Source of the DNA: Oasisia sp. SBJ-2009
Lineage: Eukaryota > Annelida > Polychaeta > Sabellida > Siboglinidae
Length of the DNA stretch: 64,000 nucleotides
Direction: 5' to 3'
Assembly: GCA_964017155.1 (NCBI GenBank)
Contig: OZ024861.1
Location: 19,866,213-19,930,212, forward strand
Shown here in pieces: positions 36,901 through 45,900 of the stretch. The notes under the pieces are model-generated. The model was not told the DNA's origin, did not search any database, and saw only the letters and a program-made list of their open reading frames with translations. Position 1 is the stretch's first letter. Each line of letters opens with the position of its first letter. Both the position numbers and the translations under genes were made by a program.

Positions 36901-39900
36901 GGCCCCTATATTTTGAAAACTGGGGGCCCTGCTGGCCCCTACTCATTTTAGGCTAAATTCTAACCTTGGCGCGTGACCTGCGCCAGCGGTGACCTGAATA
37001 ATTCCATGGCGCCTATGGCTTAGCTAGAGTAACGACAACATTGGTGTGGATCCTGTCGCTGCCAAACGTTATAAATTTACCCCACAAGTGTGGGACGCAT
37101 AGGCGAAACAGGATTATTCGGCGGCAAACAGCGTGTTTCAGAAATACAGCTGCACTGTAGACAACAGCGATGGTGGTTTACAAGAAATCCACAAGGGGTC
37201 ATCGTGACATGCGAAAAACAGGATTTTGTCTATTCGTTTTACACATTAGGATAGCAACAATAATAAGGTAGAACGCAAAAATTCAATGACATTTTTTATT
37301 TTGGTACCACTCTGCTATTACAACAAAATCCGAAGTGTTATCTTAGCTAATACACTGGGGAGGTGTCCACCTTGCGTCTCCACATCGCGTCGCCAGTAGC
37401 GACATTGTGCGAAGTTTTGGAGAACTCGTAAACAAGATGTGACTAGTTTCGACTGATAACGCGAGTCCATGGATTCGACTGTCACAGATTTTGTGATTAT
37501 GTTGCGTAGGGAGTGACAAACTGACAACTGATGGAAACTATCTAAAACAATGGTGAATAATTTTATTGTTGAAACCAGTGGCCCGTCGGGCCAGTGGAAT
37601 ATGAAAACCGGTAGTCTCAATTGGCCCGACGTCGGGCCAGTGCTATTATCAATCCCTGCTGATGTTTTGGAATCCCATTGTCTGGTTAACATCGAATGAC
37701 ATCAGTATATCAGCATCACTAGGAAACCCATAGTTTTCATCCAGTCAGTGCTGTTCTTTTGGTTATTTGCCGTACAAAGTGGGTAACCCAAGCTAAAGTT
37801 AAATCAAAGATGGAGTCAAGTCACATAGCTCAGTGCTGTATCATGTTGTGTTGTGTTGTGTTGTGTTGTGTTGTGTTGTGTTGTGTTGTGTTGTGTTGTG
37901 TTGTGTTGTGTTGTGTTGTGTTGTGTTGTGTTGTGTTGTGTTGTGTTGTGTTGTGTTGTGTTGTGTTGTGTTGTGTTGTGTTGTGTTGTGTTGTGTTGTG
38001 TTGTGTTGTGTTGTGTTGTGTTGTGTTGTGTTGTGTTGTGTTGTGTTGTGTTGTGTTGTGTTGTGTTGTGTTGTGTTGTGTTGTGTTGTGTTGTGTTGTG
38101 TTGTGTTGTGTTGTGTTGTGTTGTGTTGTGTTGTGTTGTGTTGTGTTGTGTTGTGTTGTGTTGTGTTGTGTATGTTATTGATGAACATATTACTTTGCAG
38201 GGTGACTTCAAAAGCCAGAAGGAGGCTGTCTGGGTGGTGACGAACCTGACCTCTGGGGGCACAGTGGAGCAGATTGCTTGTGTGGTTCAAGCAGGAGTCA
38301 TGAAGCCCCTCTGTGACCTCTTGGTTGTAAAAGAGGCTAAGATCATCCTCGTTATACTTGATGCTATCTCAAACGTATTGGCTGTAAGTATTGTTGTCCC
38401 TCCTCACAAGCCAGGAATCGTTGCGTTGTGCTACTGTAGTCCTGGCTGATTGTCTCCGCAAATTGTCAGCGCAGTCAAACTATCAAATGATAGCAATTGA
38501 CTTCACCAGTCGCTATTGTATCAGCGGAAATACCTATGCCAATTTGAATATGGATACATGATTGGTGGGAATCCCAATATTATGACCCATACATATCCTG
38601 AACATTTGCATGTAACATGACCAACATGTGGCTGAAATCACCCAAAATGTTATCACATGACTGGCGATTTCATTGGCTGATGTTAAAAGAGGAGTGAGGA
38701 TACTATTGCTTTTGCCTACTTGCAAGTATATTTTAGTATGATTTACTTACTTTGGAGCATTTTTGTCGAAGCAAGTACGACGTTTCGACCCGTCGTCTAC
38801 GGGCCTTGATCACGTACTGGTGTCACGTGTGTTGCCTCAGATTTCGGCTTGATGATTTGATCGTAGATTGCAGGCAGATGGTATCCCTGATCTCTGTCCA
38901 TGGTAGGGGCTCTCTGTTTGATGTATATGCCATATGGCCTCCTTCACTTCGTCGAAACGTCGTACTCGCTTCGACAAAAATGCTCCAAAGTAAGTAAATC
39001 ATACTAAAATAAACAATTCTTGGAGGCATGAACAATATATTTACTACTTGCAAGTAGTTTCCCCAGTGTTATCCCTATAAAACTTGTGAAACTACACGAC
39101 ACCTGTACTGGAATAGCATTCTGATATACTTAGCTATGGTATGACTATTGGAAAATCAGATGTCCTAGTGGCAGGGCTTTATGCAGGATCAAATTATTGC
39201 CAGTCACATGTTTTCGTGGACATGTGGATGTCAACTGTTAAAGGTTTCCAATCATTTCGTTTTGCCCATCGCCAATCCTTTTCTTTTATGTCCTGATGTG
39301 TAATGTTTCAATAGTTTAACTAGTATGCACAGTCAGTTTAATTTTAAAATGCGTACTTGTCTTTTTTTTATTCGGCAAAAAAGAATCGTCGTTACACCGG
39401 GCATAACTGGCGAAACCATTAGCCGGTGTAGACGTCCTGCCCTTTTTGGGTCACGTGTTTTGTAGGAGATCGGCATCCTACGGCACAATAACAAACCGCA
39501 TGTGCTTTTGCGTGTCGTGACGAACGTTCCGAAGTGTTTCTTCTGTGAAGGTATGTATTAAGTGCTTTATCGCAGTTAGCAACCAGGGCGAGTGGTCGTG
39601 GGCTAATTCAACAAGAACTGCAACTTGCGAACTTTATTATAGGCCTACTCGACGCGGATTCTCTAACTTGTTAGATTATTTTTAAAGTTTGACAGTCGGC
39701 ATCGCTTAGCCTTAGTCTCCGCCAGATACACTCATACAGCATGTTTTTATACTTTTATATGTATTGTATTTGATTACGCAGGATCTTGTTCATAAGCTGT
39801 GTCATTGCGAAAGTACATATCTAGAGAGTGTAGATGACGTTAGGGACGAAATGATAAATCATTGGCTTCGGAACATTGGCAGTAGCTAGGCTCCGGGTGA

Positions 39901-42900
39901 TCGTGGGGAGCATCCATTATCTCGTGCAACAAAACGTCAAACGACTAATTATGTGGGTAATCACAATTATTTAAACAGTGTTTTGTGACTCACATTTTAT
40001 TATGATTGCTGGATGTTGTTGATTTGCATTATATTTTATGCAACATAATTTAGATTTTTATGACAACCATGATGGTGATGAATTTATTCAATATAAAAAA
40101 TGTAAACATGAACATAAAATGCTTGTATAGCTACTAGCAAGTGTACACCATATGCAAGTATTACACATAACATTCTTGCACTTGTTTCCATTTTGGTCAG
40201 TGATGCCTGGCTGTTGTCTATGTAATACCTGATACCTTTCAATTCACATATGCCAGCTGTTCTAATCTTTATCTTTTCATCACAGCAATATATGAATGCA
40301 TAATACAACTTGAATTATGATATATTAGTATGGGCCACACTACAATGCAAGTGAGTCGAGGCAGAGGCGGGGTTAAGATTAATGCAATCACTTGTGTCGG
40401 TCAAATGCATGGAAGATACGTCTGATCACTCCAAGTGAATTAAACATTTTAACAAATCAACAATGTATAAATTTTCAAAATATTTTAATATGCCCATTTC
40501 AATACACATTTGCTTTCATTAACATTTTCATAATATCCTGGACATGGAAAACTAGGATAACCTTTGCAGTTGTGTAATGCATGTTATACTAAGTGTGTCC
40601 AGTCCAGTGTCCACACAGACTTCGGCCAACACCTTTAAAAAACTATTCAGCATACAACAATAACTCAGAAATAAATTTATGAAATCAATTATTATTCATT
40701 CTGAAGAAGGTAGACATGTTTGAATATTTGGTGAAGGAAATATACTGTTGGCATCACAACAACACCTTATTTTGTCACTTCCAACATTTACTTTGACATG
40801 GATACAACCTCCAGCTGAGCCATTAAATGTCAAATATAACATATGTAGTAGTTATTACATGACATACCCTGACACAAAATTGTATATTGAAAATAAAACA
40901 GAAAATATGAATGCGCTATGCTTGGGAGTATTCAAATAATTCTATAATAATATCTAAGATAAGGCATCCCTACATTTAAATATAGCAGGGTAATTTTACT
41001 TTCATGTAATGACAATACACACCTACTGAATTACAACCCTGCTTAGATATCAACCTGTACGTGCTGCTGTAGCCGAACATTTCTTGCTGCCTTTTTTGTG
41101 GAATGCTTTAGGTCATACATAAAATATTATGTTATACAGCTGTAGATTGATTGATTACATGGCAATGAACATTCCATAATGACAACTCTAATACCATGAT
41201 GCCAGTTTTTTTTTTTACTGAGTTTGAATATATGCTTTTCTTTTCAGGTCAATACTCAACAGGAAACTGAACAGCACCACTAGGTCACAACATTTAATAA
41301 GCTATAATTTTACTGTCCAAGATCCCGGACAAGATTCCACAACCATGGGCTGTGCAAGACGCTGCAGATCAAATGTCATGTGAATATCAAGCGAGTGATC
41401 TCAGTTGTGTGTTGCATCCATGACAGTCTCCCCTGTACCGATGGTGTGTGCACTGACTTCCAGGCCAGTCAGTTACCCAAATTGACTAGAGACCAATATA
41501 GATCTGACTAACTTTGCAGTTTGTGGTAGTACGGTGGGTGCCTTGGTCTGGCAAATATGGCATGAGCCTTCGGTCAACCTCTCTCAACACTATAAGATAG
41601 GTTCGGCATTCTTTGGTGAACTTCATCGGCTTGGATATCGATGACGTTACTGTGTGAGTTCACTCTCTTTAATGGTAGTGCATGCCAGGTACCTGACATT
41701 TTCTGTGCATCCACATCTACCTATGCAAGAAACAAAGTGACAATTAACATGGCTCTCATTTATAAAATCAAAATAAAGTCAGATGAGTCTGCCGTTCAAG
41801 CCAAACTGAAACTTGTATGCAAACTTGTCAAGAGAAATATGTTTAATAAAACATCAATTTAAGTTCTGCTGTAAAAATAATCTATTTACAGCATGTTTCA
41901 GTAATATCTATAATGCGTACATTATGAGTAAACTTTACAATTTTAGGTAAATTGCCAAGATTTTGTTGTGTAACAATTGTTTCAGGATTTTGAACAATTT
42001 GCCCATGGGTGTAGTGTTTTCAACCTTTTCTTAATTTTCTATTACTGCTTGTTTTTTTATCTGATGTGCATGTGATATTAAAAATAAATACATATATCAT
42101 GTGCAGTGCTTGCCATTATATCGTAGTCAATCTTGTCAAAAAGTTTCAATAAAATGTTTTTACTTTACGTTGTCTTTACTGTCCACATGCGATTCCAACA
42201 ATATACAATTTATCAAGGACACCCATTATTGCAAAGACCTCATGCAGACAAATAAACTATCATATGCAGGAGCAGGTTCAGAAATCAATCCTAGAGGGCA
42301 CAACAACTTCCACTGGCATATGAACCAAATTAATATTAAAACTAAGCTGACAATTTAGATGCATATTAACATATATAATGCTTTACTGGTCAAGCGGTTA
42401 ACTTTTTTTAACATAACCGTGCATAGCTGTGTATGTGACAACAATTGTAATAATTGTTTTACCAGCAGAACTGATTAGTATAAAGAATTGGTGTTACTCG
42501 ATGACAGAAGTACCGCACACTTGAAACTCGTTTTATTTTCAGGGCTTAGGGAATCCTGCATCAATCTACACAAATAGGCAAATAGACGAATGTGACAAAT
42601 AATGATTACACATAATTTCAATGGGCTAATGATGAATCATTTTGAATATGTTGTAACTTTGTAATTATGAATTAAATGTGTCTTCACCATAATCACATAG
42701 TTGACATAATTTTCTCTGGTAATTCATATATATGTATATGTACGGGAACCCAGCGAGAATAGTGTGTGGTCCAGGGCAAAGAACCATGGAGCCAGTGCTC
42801 TCAATGCAGTGATGTAGAGTGGGAAGTTTCCTTCGCGAATTGATCGCACAAAGACCAGCATAAGGCATTCCAAGTGCATGACCATGTGCCACCAGGTCGC

Positions 42901-45900
42901 CAGGGCTCAGTTCATTCATCGAGTCCATTGAGTATCATTAATTATTCATTGTAATATCAGTATTCCATTCATGTGTACGTTCTTTATTTACATCGAAATG
43001 GGTGCTAGGTTAGGTATTCATAAAATATATTATGAGCATCACCATGTATCATGTGTATATCTGGCCCATGTAGCTCATATGACAAGAAGTCAAATTGGCA
43101 CTATGTGAAATGAATGAGGATAATAGTATACTGATATATAACATCCATTTCTGAGAATAATCTATCCATTTCGCCTTGGCCGCACCCATTTTAACATCAA
43201 TATCATCATAATATGAATTTAAATGCATTGTATCGACAAATAGGTGGTGGCATTTGATTCCTTAGGTCAGAAAACATACACAACGACACTTCATTCATAT
43301 TTATACAATATTTATTCAGGAAGATATGACGATAATTAGAATTTCGCGACTCGGGTGGCGGCCATCTTGTATTTTTCAAATTTAAAAAAATGGGGAAAAT
43401 TTTGCTTGGCACTATATCTGAAATCAATTAGTACCTTCTTAGCATCAACTATGCCAATTTTGGTGCTTTTACTACCAAACCCACAATCAAATCACATATC
43501 TGCCTCACTAATATGAGATGACCACAAACACAGAAAAATGTTGTGAATGCAGTGACAGGTGGGCATTAATTAGTGCTTTCTGTAAAGATAGAGTTAGGTA
43601 TTCCACTCTACTCAATCAGAATGCAGTTGATACCAATTATAGTGTATGATGTAATGAGTATTTCAATGTATAATTTCCATAATATTAATTTCTATGTTTG
43701 TAATATAAATATGGCAACATATAATTAACCAACATACACCACACTTACATCATTATAAACATAATTAATCAAAACAAACATAACATCTTTCTTGCCATTA
43801 TACAAAATTAATAGTTTATAAGAAACATCTTTAAAATGCAGTTACTTGTGTCATGATGATATTTTATGACTATCAAATACCAATGATTACCTCCATTCTG
43901 GCAAGCTCCAAAAGGCATTCTTTGTACACAATGCAGCATGGTTTGCCAGTGACGTCTTCCACTCTTGTCATAAGTGTCATGTCTTCATCGTCTGTACTCA
44001 TCAGTCACAATTTCTTCAATGTCATGCACAAGTTCACATTTAGTAACAGGCTGCAGAGTGGCAACGTCTTTGCGGCATCTAAAATAAAACATTACCAAAC
44101 CAGTGAACATTACTGTGAACACCTCAAAATGGACATTTAATCATCAACACTGGCCCAAGAGGTCCTCAGGTCCTTTGGACTATACAGCCCTGAATAATGA
44201 ATTTGTAATATTGAATGAAATGTATTTTTTTAATCTTAATCACTGCTGAGTTTTTCACAACATAGGACAGTAAATTGTGTTTGTTAACTTGCACAGCACC
44301 ATAACAGGTCATTAGTGATTTTAAGTAAAATAATATTAGAATAAACGCCGCCATAGGTGACGGGTTAAGTTGGCTTGGCCATTCAGCGCGCAGCATTCTA
44401 TATCTCTGCTGAAGCCGGTCAGCTTCCTGCGACGTTGTTAAGGGTCAACAACTTTGAGTCTTCGACAGTTCGTTCAGTTGGCGTGACATCTAGCAGCTGC
44501 TTATAGACGTATATCTAAATCTGTGGTTAAATCTATGGTAAACTTTAGTAATTATGCCTTAGTGTTCGGCATACGGTTGCAATAATAGTTGAAACAACCG
44601 GTAGTATTGAAGCAATGGATTCACATTGGTGATTTGCGGGCGTACTGTTTGGAGTCCCTCCAGTCCAAGTACAGTTCACTTTGCTCGGTCCATTTTTAGG
44701 AGAAATGCTTTTTTTGGTAAACTGCTGGCGTTAAAAAATTGAGTATGTGTCGAAATTGTTACTTTATATTAACTCTATTAGGTGTATGCCACGAAACAGT
44801 TAAGTTTTAAGCTATTATTTTCTTTAAAACTACTGATTTTATATGAAGTTAAAGTTGTGTTTTTATGTTGCTTTAATTATCTTTAAGATGATGTGATTGT
44901 GGTTTCTACTTGTTAAAGATATATTATCACCTGTAAGGGACAAACATGGAACATTTTTATTCTGGACAGCTATAGAGTTAAAATTCATACACTATTGATA
45001 GTGTCTGCTGCATTCATACAATATGGCTGTGTTTGTGGTCATTTCATATGAATTCATATGAATAACCAGAGTAAATTCCAATTAGGTGATTACGGTGAAG
45101 ACATTGGTATTGACTATGATTCCCCAAATCACATTTCATTTGTAATTAGGAGGACTTAGCCTCTTAGCCCATTTTTTTGTAGTAAGGATTTTAAAACGAA
45201 ATTTTGTAATTGCCATATAATGATGAATGTTATTTCTAAATTTATTTTGTTCAGACAAATGTAGTATAATCAATATATATATATATATATATATACATGT
45301 ATATATAAATATATGTATATATTCATATTCTTGTACAGTTATATATTGTAGTTATATATATGTTTATATTTTTGCAAAGTAGTACAAACCAAATACGTTT
45401 TCTACAATGGTGTACTGTTTGTAAATATTTTTTATTTGTTTATAGTAATAAATGATTCGCGAGAATGAAACATGCAGGGCACACCAAGATGAAACTAATG
45501 TCGTAAAAGAAACAGCAGCTACCGAGTGATTGACCTACCATGAATCATTTAGAATAACACAGGTTTATATTGTTGTTTCATACACTAAATAAATGTTATA
45601 TTATGAATTACATGTTTCCTTCTAAAGCTGAATACAGCATCCTGTAGGCTATATTCAATACAGTTATTCTGAAAACAGAACCAAAGTCTTGTGAAGCTCA
45701 GAGAAAGTGTCGAAACCATCGCACTTGTTTGGTTAATTTTTTTCAACAATATTGGATTCATGTAGAACCGTAAGGTAATTATGTTATTCATCTGTGGTGA
45801 CTACAGTTTGTATTACATAGGAATATCGCCAAACTCATGATGCTCATTTCAAACCAAAAGCCCACTTTGTAGTCTTGCTCTAGTGCATGGGTAGCTGTAT

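Noticed and set aside
37759..38449. Six overlapping ORFs encoding repeats of LCCVV or HNTTQ
   Set aside because: A 5-bp unit without stops opens every frame. Only the last 61 codons of one plus-strand frame (exon 9) are real.
39393..39480. Two small stem-loops considered as an RNA gene
   Set aside because: Arms of 6-8 bp only, no tRNA, snRNA or box features; likely part of the neighbouring repeat.
42665..42928. 87-codon minus-strand ORF ([20 protein letters not shown]) considered as a host exon
   Set aside because: Looks somewhat protein-like but no splice partners or family could be recognised.
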